Source of the DNA: Vanessa cardui
Lineage: Eukaryota; Arthropoda; Insecta; Lepidoptera; Nymphalidae
Assembly: GCF_905220365.1 (NCBI RefSeq)
Contig: NC_061129.1
Coordinates: 10,726,803 to 10,790,802 of the forward strand
Length of the DNA stretch: 64,000 bases
Direction: 5' to 3'
The position numbers and the translations under genes are program-made. How positions within the stretch are numbered: position 1 is the first letter of the stretch; the number at the start of each line of letters is the position of its first letter. Shown in pieces: positions 22,788 through 35,000 of this stretch. The notes below the pieces were generated by a model that did no database searches, was not told where the DNA came from, and worked only from the letters and a program-made list of their open reading frames with translations.

Positions 22788-25636
22788 ATGTTAGGATCAC
22801 CAAAACTATTGTAAGTTACAATTTAAAATTTCCCTACTTAATGACATTTTTTTGAATCAATGTCAATTTTCATAGTTAAATATAAATTTACTTGGTGGTA
22901 GGGCTTTGTGCAAGCCCGCCTGGGTAGGTACCACCTAATCATCAGATATTCTACCGCTAAACAACAGTACGCAGTATTATTGTATTCCGGTTTGGAGGGT
23001 GAGTGAGGCAGTGTAACTACAGGCAGAGGGGCATAGCATCTTAGTTCCCAAGGTGGCGCATTGACGATGTAAGGAATAGTTAATATTTCTTACAGCGTTC
23101 TTTGTCTATGGGTTATGGTGACCACATACCATCAGGTGGCCCATATCCTCGTCCGCCAACCTATTCCATAAAAAAATAATAAATAAATATATAAATCACT
23201 AATTAATTAAACACTGTTATTTCCATTTTTATATACTATATAAATATATTTTATAAAGTATAAAAAAAAATAAAACAGCAGTTTATATAAATTTCGGTTC
23301 AAATAAAACTTGTTACATAAGTAAAATGTACCTACGATAACAAATTTAAAATTTTACTAGGCCACACTAAAAATTGCGAATTTAAAAGCCCTCCTCTGAG
23401 GCGTCAAATCCAAGGTTGTTGTACCCTTTTATAATATTGTAATTGAACTTAAAACGTTATTTTGAGTTTAAAACGTAAAATATTATGAGTATTTATTTTT
23501 ATCTCGGTGGAAATCCCGGCTCAACAGACATTACACAATAGCCAAACAAGACGAAGAATAAGAAAATATTATGTACTTAAAATATATATATATATATATT
23601 AAAACAAATATTTTACTTTTAAACAAAATCATAAATTTATATTCCCTATAATAATCATATTAATGTTCATATACATGTTCTATAATATAAGTTTTCTCAC
23701 AGAAAAAGGAATTCCACAGATTTTATGCTGCTTGCTTTATTTTGGCTGAGAGCAAGGTAGCAAATGTAAACCGACATGAAGTAAGAAAATTTCCAGATGG
23801 AATGCTTCTCGGTGCGGCCACTGCTTCCTATCAAGTCGAGGGAGCCTGGAATGAAGACGGTATGTTTAATCTTATTCCTTGTGTACTATCCATTTCGAAA
23901 TATTAAGAGATTTACAATTGCAGGCAAATCGGAAAACATATGGGATACATTGACACATCGGGAGCCCTGCGTAATTGCTGAATGCCACGATGGCGACGTG
24001 GCTGACGATTCTTATCACTTATATAAGAGGGACGTGGAGATGATGAGGGAACTTGGGCTTGACTTTTACAGATTTTCATTATCCTGGACGAGACTTTTAC
24101 CAACTAGTTTCCCTGACAAGATTAATAAAAAAGGAGTAGAGTACTATAATAACCTCATCGATGAAATGCTTAAATACAACATTCAGCCAATGATAACGCT
24201 GTATCACTGGGATTTGCCACAAAAATTGCAAGATATGGGCGGTTGGACTAACCCTCATATAGTGGATTGGTTCACTGACTACAGTAGAGTTGCTTTTGAA
24301 CTATTTGGAGACAGAGTCAAATATTGGTTTACAATAAATGAGCCCAAAGAAATTTGTTATCAGGGATATGGCTTAGCATCTATGGCCCCTTTGTTTGCAA
24401 TGTCTGGATACGCAGATTATATTTGCTCCAAAAACATATTAGTAGCTCATGCAAAGGTTTATCATATGTATAATAATGAATACAGACCTACGCAAGGTGG
24501 AACTATTGGTATCGTTCTGAGTATGTCGTTTTATGAACCAGAAAGCGAGGAGCATGCTGAAGCTGCAGAAGATCTTACACAATTTGAGGTAAATCTGTAT
24601 ATTAAATGTATTGTAATATTTTTGTACTGCTTTAAGTTTGAAAAATAATATCTTCTTATTTTTAGTGGGGAGTTTACGCTAACCCTATATTTTCAAAAAC
24701 TGGAGATTTTCCGCAAGTAATGAAAGATAAGGTAGCTGCTAAAAGTAAGGCTCAAGGATTTCCACGTTCGAGGCTGCCCGAATTCACACCTGAAGAAATA
24801 GAATTAGTGAAAGGAAGCTCTGACTTCCTAGCAATCAATCACTATTCTACAGCCTTGGTTTATAGAAATGAGTCTGTTTATGGATATCATGCATCTCCCT
24901 CATATTATGATGATATCGATGTTAACTTATATATGGATAGCTCTTGGGATGGTTCTGTGTCTCCGTGGTTAAAAGTAAGTAATTGTTTTACTTAATAGTC
25001 ATTTTACGAATACCTATTGAATTGTAACATTTATGTACAACTAACCAGGTAGTTCCATGGGGCTTTTATAAGCTATTAACAAAGATAAGAGAAGACTACG
25101 ACAATCCCACTATTTTCATAACAGAAAACGGATTCTCCACACAACAAGGACTAGAGGATGACGATCGAGTATCGTATTACAGGAAATATATTGACGTGAT
25201 GCTAGACGCCATCGAAGACGGCTCCGATATCAGAGTGTACACTGCATGGAGCTTAATGGATAACTTTGAATGGTTACAAGGATACACGTACGTATAAATT
25301 TTATTTATGATAGCAAACCCGCATTAACGAATGGAGCAATTTTTATGTAAAATATAATTTGTTTTTATAACATATTACGTATTAAATAAACATTAATAAA
25401 CGTTTGATGGCGCATTACATACTAAGTTTCAGTTATATATATTTATAATTGATATTGGAAATGTATTTGACAGACAACGATTCGGCTTGTACGAAGTAGA
25501 CTACGAGAGTCCGGAGAGGACGCGCACTCCTCGTAAATCGGCCTATGTCTACAAAGAAATCATTCGCTCGCGAGCTCTCGACCTCCACTACGAACCCGAC
25601 ATGAGCTTGCCACTGACTATTGATGAAGGACATTAA
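22788..25636 (+). CDS. GH1 gene B: secreted beta-glucosidase / myrosinase-like
   Basis: Exons: 22788-22810, 23720-23859, 23924-24588, 24666-24974, 25049-25287, 25474-25636; 512 aa, phases as in gene A. Signal peptide MLGSPKLLFYAACFILAES. Both catalytic glutamates (TINEP, ITENGF), the HWDLPQ motif and DNFEW are present. All donors are GT. Intron 2 is shortened to 64 nt, against 98-109 nt in the other copies. The loop after TINEP reads GLASMAPLFAMSG. The block before the end of exon 4 reads NLYMDSSWDGSVSPW, the most divergent of the four. It is the most compact gene of the array. Role as for gene A: hydrolysis of plant or diet beta-glycosides after secretion is inferred, not shown. Confidence 0.9.
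22887..23176 (+). mobile_element. Short interspersed repeat (family 2) in GH1 B intron 1
   Basis: The repeat starts TTTACTTGGTGGTAGGGC and ends CGTCCGCCAACCTATTCCAT plus an A tract. Copies are at 27331-27617 (+), 53067-53285 (-) and a fragment at 39294-39352 (-). It is a common lepidopteran element; here it lies in the first intron of gene B. Confidence 0.7.
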
Positions 25637-26534
25637 ACTTTGAATATTAATTGTTGTTTTTTTTTAATACCTTTTACATATTCATAAAAACAAACTAATA
25701 AAAAAATACACGGACTTTTACAGTGTGATAGACTATGTTATTAAAATAATTGAATAATACACTCTTAAATTAATTGGATATTAAAATATAAAACTAGCAT
25801 ACACAAACACAACAATACTTATCCTCTAAAAATACAAATATAACAAAAATAAGACCTAATAATTCTACTATTCACTTACAGCTGATATTATTAGTATATC
25901 TTACAGCTAAAAATTGTTTGTCCTTTGGATATCGATATCAATGGATTTATAATGTTTTGTTATTAATAAATTATTTTGTAAAATTAATTAAGTATTAATT
26001 AAACGCAATAATGATATTGAAATTATAAGCTAGAATTAACAACAATGCCGAGATACAAATCGTAACACGTAACGAACCCGCGATGCAATTCTAACGCGCA
26101 TTCGTAATGTATAGGGATCCCTCTGTGATCGAAAATTATATAATGTATGTAAATATATTAATATAATGATAAATCATTATAATTATAGCAATAACATTAT
26201 AATGGGAGTATCCCTAATTTAGAGTTTAGTATGATAAATGATTCTTGTTGTAAGAAATTAGATAAATGTTGAACTGATAACCAAAATCCTATTGTATTTC
26301 AAAATATTAATCTAGATGATTTGAGTCTGGAATATTTTTAGTAATCCCATATTATACTTATTCATAAATTATGTATTAATTAAAATACATATCGGCATAT
26401 TTATATTCTTTCAATTAATAATAATTAACAGCCATCCAAACCTTTAATAAAATCCCTTATATTTATTATAAGGGATTTTATTATATTAAAACATTTTTTT
26501 TAATTCACACCCAAAATCGATTATCATCATCATC

Positions 26535-26740
26535 AACAGCCTGTAAAATTCCCACTACTGGGCTAAGGTTGCCTCTCCGTTTGAGGAAAAGGTTTCGAGA
26601 AGAGAAGGTTTCAATATTCAACCACGCTGCTCCAATTCGGGTTGGTAAATACAAATGTGGCAGAATTTCAGCATGCAGGTTTCCTCACGATGTAATCCTG
26701 TATTCATCTCCGGTTAAGATGCAATGGACCATCTCGGCTC
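26535..26740 (-). mobile_element. Degenerate tRNA-derived SINE (family 1)
   Basis: Landmarks such as ACAGCCTGTAAAATTCCCAC and the CATGCAGGTTTCCTCACGAT stretch match the SINE at 38826-39120. The polymerase III head is mostly lost. Confidence 0.55.
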
Positions 26741-27039
26741 AATCGATAAGTGATATATATCAAATATACCCGAATAGAAAATAATCGAATCGTTACCCAA
26801 AATATTGTGGTGTCTCAATAAAATAGTTTCATCTGTCAAATGTGACATATAATAGCGTAGCAGTGACTAGGCGGGTTCTCAGTACCTCGGGATTCCTCCC
26901 TAGGTGTTGGATATGAGGGCCTCATATGCGGGCCGAACGTCACGAGATCAATAAAGGCAGGGCATAGTCACACGCTTCGAAATGGACTGGACCATTCAAA
27001 TAAAATCTACATGTTAATACATAACAATAAATAACGGAT

Positions 27040-27690
27040 AAAAAAAACAAATAAACAAACTAAACTTACGTCTTTCTTATATTCATGTGATTACATAAAT
27101 GTGATAATATTATCTTCGAATGAACAAAAGTAATATTATCAATGAATAGTGCTGTATAAGATAACCGAAAAGTCATTTTTCTAAACATAGCTCCGAGATA
27201 GCCCCCCGCAAATGCGCAGTGAGATAATTCGAACACATTTCGCTTTTATCGCACCTGTAGTATTTTATGAAATATTTATTTAATTTAATTAAAAAAATAT
27301 TTTATACGAAATAAAATTGTCTTACCGTAACTTTACTTGGTGGTAGGGCTTTGTGCAAGCCCGTCTGGGTAGGTACCAACCACTTATCAGTTATTCTACC
27401 GCTAAAAAACAATACTCCGTATTGTTGTGTTGTATGTGAGTGAGCCAGTATAACTACAGGCACAAGGGACATAACATCTTAGTTCCCATGGTTTGTGGCG
27501 CAGTGACGATGTAAGGAATAGTTAATATTTCTTACAGCGCCATTGTCTATGGGTGATGGTGACCACTTAACATCAGGTGGCCCATATGCTCGTCCGCCAA
27601 CCTATTCCATAAAAAAAGCATATATTAGCATTACACTAACAAAAACCACTTTTAGAACTGTCCATGGCAACTGCCTGAAAACCAAAACAG
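27040..27690 (-). pseudogene. Relic intron and exon of a third GPR158-like receptor
   Basis: The stretch 27040-27240 aligns with receptor intron sequence at 51058-51240 (shared ACTAAACTTAC, GATTACATAA, GAGATAGCCCC, GCGCAGTGAG/GAGCAGTGAG). After an inserted repeat (27331-27617), 27619-27686 aligns with the receptor TM2 exon at 51295-51363 and its acceptor (CCACTTTTAGAACTGTCCAT, then GGCAACTGCCTGAAAA). The exon copy has lost several bases and codes for nothing. It shows that a receptor copy once stood after GH1 gene B. Confidence 0.7.
27331..27617 (+). mobile_element. Short interspersed repeat (family 2)
   Basis: Close copy of 22887-23176. It is inserted in the receptor relic, so it arrived after the exon began to decay or into its intron before that. 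Confidence 0.7.
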
Positions 27691-29404
27691 TACTTTAATA
27701 ATACTCTCATATCGTATGGGTGCAATTAATCAAGAAAACGATATGATTTAAATATAATTAATACCCTATATAGGAAAAAGTATAGTCAAGTCAGTAAATA
27801 TACTTTTTAGGGTATTACGATGCATGCATGGAGTGGTGCGCCGAGTGTGACTTCAGCTGGGTGAGGGTAAAGTGTTGCAAGTGCAGCTCTGCTTCCAATA
27901 GGGTTCCAGGGCACCCAGCCCTGTTGTCTTTTATTTCTAGTATATACCAACATTGTAATGTTGGTGAATTATTCTTTAAGTAATCCTAAGTAACGAGCTT
28001 CAATTCTGAGTATGTAAATAAACCGAACAGTTTTTTTTTTTTTTGTGGATTAAATAAAGTTTTTACGCCTTAAGCGAAAAATAAAAGCAAAAGTTATTTA
28101 TAGTACAAAACAGTTACATAAAATCAAAGTTATGATCTATGCCACTGCAATGAGGCAATGGCGTTGGCACATTTCCTATTGTTTTCCCTGTCAGCTATCA
28201 TGTAAGCACTTTTGACATAGAATGAATTAAAGGGTCCCTTGTCCGCATGTTCCAAGTGGATCAACTCCAAACTCAATAATTCTAAAGCTTTTGGCAATAA
28301 ACTAATATGTCGTTTATATTCGTTTCACATACTTTTATTTGCCACTTATATACGGGTGGTATGTAAGGACGTTATAAAAATATATCTGAAATTCTATAGA
28401 TTGTGTCATTACTTTAGGCAGTAATTAATAACTCCAATTTCTTCTTCTAAATCTAACCGTAAACTACCTCCAATTATTTAGAACATATAATGGACTGAAT
28501 GATGAATTATGAATGGTTTTAGCCCCTTTAAATTGACACCGCCTTAATTTAAATCAGATTTCCTCTACATGGTTATGCGTTCGTCTTACAGAGTTCGATT
28601 GTAAGAGGTTAACTGTTAGGCTACTATTCAGGGTAACACAGTTTGAACTGATAAATTAATGGAGCCCCGTGGACTAAAACTACAACATTTAATATTGAAA
28701 CAGTTTAATTTCCTATATTATTAAGTCAAAAATATTTAACCAAAGGGGCCCATTATAACAATTAATAAGGCAAACACAATTTAAAAGGTACTTACTCGTA
28801 TATTATTGCAAACCTTTTTACAGACACACACGCCTCGATTATTGTTGTACACGTTTTATATACTTAAGAACAACTGCGATTTTTACTAGTTTGCCACCAA
28901 ATATGAACTGCCGAAGTTGACGCCATGATGATAATAAATTTATCTTGCCCGCCATGAGAGAAATGGCGGCATCCGGAAGTTTGTCTTTGGCATTACCATT
29001 TACAAATAAACATTACGTACTTGCAGATTATTTATCACGTATTATCAAAATAATAAAATTTTAATATATTATTTTACAACTATTAATATAAGTATCATCA
29101 AGTTTAACAATCTAATTTGATAACTGTAGTAAAGGTTTAATTATTCTACCCATTTTTCGAGACGATTGCAGATTTATTCCTTCACGTAGTATGATTGGTT
29201 CAGTCTTTTGATTATGCTTTTCCGTTATTGATTATGCTGACGTCTGCAACTGACCTGCAAATGAAGAGCTCCTTGACGAACGCGAACTGCTTCAAACTTT
29301 GTGCTCTAATTTAATTATTTTATGGATTGCGCATATTTCTGATACGTCCATTACAGTTCGTATTAACGACTTAAATTATGAATGAATGAATTATATTTTT
29401 TTTG

Positions 29405-29700
29405 AGTCGAGATGGGCCGGTGGTTAGAACGCGTGCATATTAACCGATGATTGCGGGTTCAAACCCAGGCAAGCACCGCTGTTTCATGTGCTTAATTTGT
29501 CTTTATAATTCATCTCGTGCTCAGCGGTGAAGGAAAATATATTGAGAAAACCTGCATGTGACAAATTTCATAGAAATTCTGCCACATGTGTATTCCACCA
29601 ACCCGCATTGGAACAGCTTGGTGGAATATGTTCCAAACCTTCTCCTCAAAGGGAGAGGAGGCCTTTAGCCCAGCAGTGGGAATATACAGGCTGTTGTTGT
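29405..29700 (+). mobile_element. tRNA-derived SINE (family 1)
   Basis: Best-oriented copy on the + strand: A-box GATGGGCCGGTGGTTAGAAC, B-box GGGTTCAAACCC, and tail CCCAGCAGTGGGAATATACA followed by GGCTGTTGTTGTTG. Confidence 0.75.
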
Positions 29701-29944
29701 TGAATTATATTTTATTTAATATAATTAAAATAAAAGTAGATTAAAAGTGTTGTACAACGGGCGGACTTAAGGCTTATTAGACATCTCTTCCAGGCAACCC
29801 ACTCAGAGGGAGATTTTAAAACCATCGTAGGCGGTGCAGTCATAAACTTACATACAAATATTCACACACATACTTACTGCATATATAAATATTATGTATA
29901 AATAATATATATCTCTATTATACACTATAATACATACTTAAGAT

Positions 29945-30190
29945 AATCTTTACATAGTATAAAACAAAGTCGATTTTTGTTTCCCTATATCTTTAAAACT
30001 ACGCAACGGATTTTGATGCGGTTTTTTTTAATAGATAATGTGATTCAAGGGGAAGGTTTGTGTATATAATACATGAACAATATAGTAAAGAAACACTGTC
30101 AATTTTTTGCAATGTGATGTCGTAAATAAATAAATTCTGTACTATATTTAATATCAGTATTGCACCCGCGCGAAGCCGGGGCGGGTCGAG
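29945..30190 (+). mobile_element. 3' part of a Helitron-like element
   Basis: Close copy of 13050-13303. It ends GCGAAGCCGGGGCGGGTCGAGT; the usual CTAGT end is altered. Confidence 0.6.
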
Positions 30191-31321
30191 TTAAATTATA
30201 TAAAAATACATAAAATTACATAATAAATGTTTTATAAAGGTAATTAATTAAAGTCATCTAAATTATTAATTATGTAATCGAATAATATAATTATAATTAT
30301 AAAAAAATATAATTATACAACACTATTTGATAAAATTGTGTCATACTTCCTTTTTAGTTGGTATAGGACTTACAAGATAATTTACACTTCGAAATTTATT
30401 TCAAAAGTACTCAATAATTTTTATATTTATAGTAAACACCTATGTTGTAAAATAATATATTTGTGTATTTTTTTATATAGTATATTTATAAGCTTATAGT
30501 TTAAGGTAATTGAAGAATTAGAATATCGTTAAAAACGTCGTAGATCTTGCTTTGGCGTGAATAAGAACAAGCGCCGAAATTAATCCATTCACAAGTATTT
30601 GTTGGAAATTGACATTCACTTATCAACGTGCGATACTGTTAAGTGTATATTTCCGTTCGTTAAACACTTGATCAATGGAAAGAAGTAAAATTATGTAATT
30701 TTTAGCACACGCTAAAAAATATATAATTTTTCTTCTTTCCATTGATAATATTTTAACAATTGATTCGTATGTAGTAACCATTTGTATCGTTCTAAATTGA
30801 CAAGAGTAAAAAAACTTTAGAAATATGTTAAAAATGCAATAATGATTATATCAACATAATGAATTTATGAGTATTTTTTATAGGCACTTAATCATTTTAA
30901 AACTTTGCACTCAGCAGTCATTGTTGCTTACCTCAATGGTAAAAGCCAATCATAATAAATACTAAGACAAGTATCGTTTCTTATGGCCAGTTCGTTCATT
31001 ATTTCATTGTATTTATTATCAAATAATCTATCTATCTTTATTTTATTCCAGTCTGACTATAACCACCTCTAATCCTAATGTCTATGCGTAATGATGTTTC
31101 CCAAGATTTAGACAATACATCTCGTTTGTTTTATTAAACAATCTACCAAATATATAATAATAATACATTTATAAAAAACGTTTTATTTTATACTCAAGTA
31201 AAGCACATGTATCATATAAATATTTACACTGCGCTGGTCAATAAACATTTTAATGTCAACAAATATATTCCTAATATTTTTAATGATTCAATGTTTCATT
31301 AAAAATACAGACGAATTGATA

Positions 31322-31500
31322 ACCTCCTCCTTTTTGAAGTCGGTTGAAAAGTGACACCCATGAAGGATTCTCTGCTCTGCTTCATAAGGCTTAATGAATA
31401 GAAGTTTTTGAGTGTATTCCACTTGTTCCACTTGTTGATACAGATGTGACAGGTTTTTTCGATTACATGCAGGTTTCCTAACGATGTTATCCGTAATGAC
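31322..31500 (-). mobile_element. Degenerate tRNA-derived SINE (family 1) fragment
   Basis: It keeps the internal CATGCAGGTTTCCTAACGAT stretch and the GTGTATTCCAC motif of the family but neither promoter box. Confidence 0.4.
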
Positions 31501-31799
31501 TGTACTGCACAAAAGTGTTACGGAACCAATTTATGTATGATTTTTGTCACTAAAGGTTTAATAGAAATTAGAAATATTTGCGTGTTATGCGTTTCTTTCC
31601 GTTGATTACTAAATATGTTTAATTGTTATATCAATGCATAAAAAAAAACAGTGGGCTATTGGGGTTAAGAATCACGATTTTTATCGATTAGTATACCTAT
31701 CAGTTAAAACAGCATAGATATTCCTTCAGAAGTTTTGCAGATTAGATCGAACATAAGCACCGATAGAAAAAAATGTGTATAAAACATATTATTTCATAT

Positions 31800-32011
31800 C
31801 AATAATTACATTCATATAATATTGTAAATGATATCGCAAATCTTTCATCTTGTACTCATCCCAATATCCTCAATCTTGGAGTTATCACAGATTATAAGCG
31901 CCGTTATCTATATACGATTTACGACATTTTGGAACGGAAATGTCGCAACGGAGCTCCAAATATATAAAAAGGTTTATATCTGAAATTGTCAATAGAAGTC
32001 TACTCATTAAG
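31800..32011 (+). promoter_or_regulatory. Promoter block of GH1 gene C
   Basis: GAGTTATCACAGATTATAAG carries the first GATA-type site. GTTATCT gives AGATAAC on the - strand, a full WGATAR site. TATATAAAAAGG (31961-31972) is the TATA box and GTCAATAG the initiator-like motif. The ATG is at 32012. Confidence 0.7.
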
Positions 32012-35000
32012 ATGGTAGGATCACCACAACTATTGTAAGTTACGATTTCAATTATATTTAGTGAATGATTTTTGTAATTTTTTGCTATAGGTTTAATTCG
32101 TAAATATTTATTTCAAAAGATATTTTAAAATCATTAAATTAATGAAATACAACTATCATCCACTCACTTTTATATATTTTGCTAAAAATAATATTTTTTT
32201 TCACTTCATATAACTTAAGCAACTTATTCCCGAATATTTGATACTTCTTTAGTGGTAGTGTCACGCTAAAGCGTAGCATTACAACCGAACCGAACCCGAA
32301 GGTATAAATGCCTTCGGGTTCGGTTGGGCACGCCCGCGGAAGTACCACTCTCTCACTTAAAATAGGCGTAAAGTTATAGCTACGCTACCGCGTTTCGTCT
32401 GGTAAGTGAGAGTCCCGGAGGCCCAATCGCCCCCCCCCCCCCAAACTTGATGGTTGTGCAGAATATGGTTCATTTACCCCAGTAGGGTACCATCAGCGAC
32501 AGCGGTGGAAAAACCCTCTCTGGGCATCCATGCATGACATGAGCAGCATGAGCAGGGATGCCCAGGCTGCCCTCCCAATTCTGGGGGGGGGTCAATTATG
32601 CGCTCACCACTGTTCTAGGCAAGCGGAGCAGGCATCATAAGGCAACCCCTACCACCCTCGCTGTGGACTTCTGCAACATAACAACTAACCTCAACGCCGT
32701 TCACTACCTTCTGGAAACGGCGAAGCCGGCCTTGCTTTTTCTAACTGAGACCCAGATATCTTCTCCTGCCGATACCACTTTTCTTTCGAACCCCGCGTAC
32801 AAATTGGAACATTCCTTTGTACCACGAGCGTTGCGTTTACGTCAGAGATGATATCTGTTCTCGACGCCTCGGCAGCCTTGAAGGGCAGGACCTATCGATT
32901 ATCTGGCTGCGTGTAGACTGCGATGACCATCCGCGAATCTATGCGTGCCTTTATAGGTCCCATAGCGGTAAAGCCGAAACCGACCGACTGGTTGAGCACG
33001 TCCAAATGGCTTCAGATTCCGTGCTGCAGCAGATTCCATCCGCAGAGATCATTATTCTGGGTGACTTTAATGCCACCACGCTGAATGGCTCAGCTTACGC
33101 ATCACCGAACATGCGGGTAGATCTGTTCTGGACTTTGCTCTAGCATATGATCTGACACAATTGGTCAACTCGCCAATGCAAATACAGGATGTGGAGGATC
33201 ATACACCTTCCCTGTTGGTCCTTCTTCTGAGTTCGCATCCGGATGGCTATCAGGTTATCGTCGATCCCCCTCTGGGCTCGTCGGACCACTGTCTCGTCCT
33301 TAGTACACTGCCGATTGTGCGGTACTCACGGCCTCGCTTTGTAGGGTGCCGCCGAATATGGTACTACAAGTCAGCATATTGGGATGGGATGCGGTCTTTT
33401 TTTGCATCTTACCCATGGGGGCAGATTTGTTTCTCGCCGGATGATCCGAACGCTGCTGCTGACTCTGTTGCCGATGTGGTGCTTCAGGGTTTGGAACTAT
33501 TCATTCCTTACTCTGCAGTACCCATTGGTGGCAAGTCCCAGCCTTGGTTTGGTCGCTTCTGCAAAACGGCATCATGCCGAAAATGGGAACGCTATCAAAC
33601 CTGGGCTAATGAATCTGCCTCTCGTGGTGTAAATACCAGCACATTCAAAAAGGAATATTCATCTGCCTCTAGGTCCCTCAAAAACGTGATTGCTAGGGCG
33701 AAGACATTGGCAGAATTGGCGAAAGACTGGTACGCCTCCCTTCAGGTACACGTGCGTTCTGGTCTCTCGCTAAGGCTGTCTTAAGGAATTTCAGTCAGCC
33801 TTCCTTTCCATCATCAGGGACGGTGAGTCATTGGCCCATACCGCGAAAGAGCAAGCTGATCTTTTAGGCTCTCTTTTCGCGTCGAACTCGACTCTGGATG
33901 ACCAAGGAAAGTCTCCACCATCAATTCCACGGTGTGACACCACGATGCCGGAGGTTAAATTCCATATCCATATGGCATCCCTCCAATCGTGCTACGGACA
34001 TGTTCCACCGAGTTGATACCGGTCTTAACGAGTCTTTTCCGGCAATCCTACACATTAGGCGTCGTCCCGAACTCCTATAAGACGGCTTTGATGCACCCGA
34101 TCCCTAAAAAAGGCAACCGCTCAGATCCGTCCAATTATAGGCCTATAGCCATCACCTCCTTGCTCTCCAAGGTAATGAAGTCCCTTATTAACTGCCAGCT
34201 CCTGCGGTGTCTAGAGGAGAACCAGCTGATTAGCGACCGCCAGTACGGTTTCCGTCGGGGTCGGTCGGCCGGTGATCTTCTAGTTTACCTTACTCAAAGA
34301 TGGGCTGAAGCATTTGAGAACAAGGGGGAGGCATTAGCAGCCAGCTTGCACATAGCGAAGGCCTTCGATCGCGTATGGCATAAAGCGCTCCTTCGAAGCT
34401 TCCTTCCTATGGGCTTCCCGGGAAATTATGCAATTGGATTACCAGCTTTTTGACAGATCGGAGCATCAAGGTCGTTGTAGACGGTGCATGCTCTGACTTA
34501 AAATTCGTCAATGCTGGTGTTCTACAAGGCTGCGTTCTATCACCCACTCTGTTTCTTCTGCATATCAATGATTTGATGCAAATCGGGAATATTCACTGCT
34601 ATGCAGACAACAGTACCAATGACACCTTATACACCGGCCACGATTTCTCGGGAAAACGTCAAAGAGAACCGGAACAAACTTTTGTCTGAAATCAAGTCTT
34701 CGTTAAACGAAGTCTCGAATTGGGGCCGGCTAAATCTAGTCCATTTCAACCCCAAAAAGGGCGTTAACCGCTAAAAAAACACCATTTGTCGTATGTCCAC
34801 GATTTGAGAACATTCCGATAGCCGCTACAGGTAGTATCGGAATACTTGGCTTTGATATTTCGAGCCTCGTTCAGTTCCGCGGTCAATTGGAAGGCAAAGC
34901 CAAATTGGCTTCAAAAAAGCTGGATGTGGTCAACAAGGCGAGACAGTATTTCACGTCGGAACATCGCTTAAAACTTTACAAGGCGCAAATTCGGCCTCAC

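Larger units (their letters stand above)
28115..30680. other. Duplicated flank shared with 56170-57300
   Basis: No gene is supported. Three stretches match the sequence upstream of gene D: 28120-28320 against 56220-56390, 29160-29360 against 56490-56700 (shared GATTATGCTTTTCCGTTATT), and 30535-30660 against 57180-57300. Gene C and gene D therefore share several kb of upstream origin. Confidence 0.6.
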
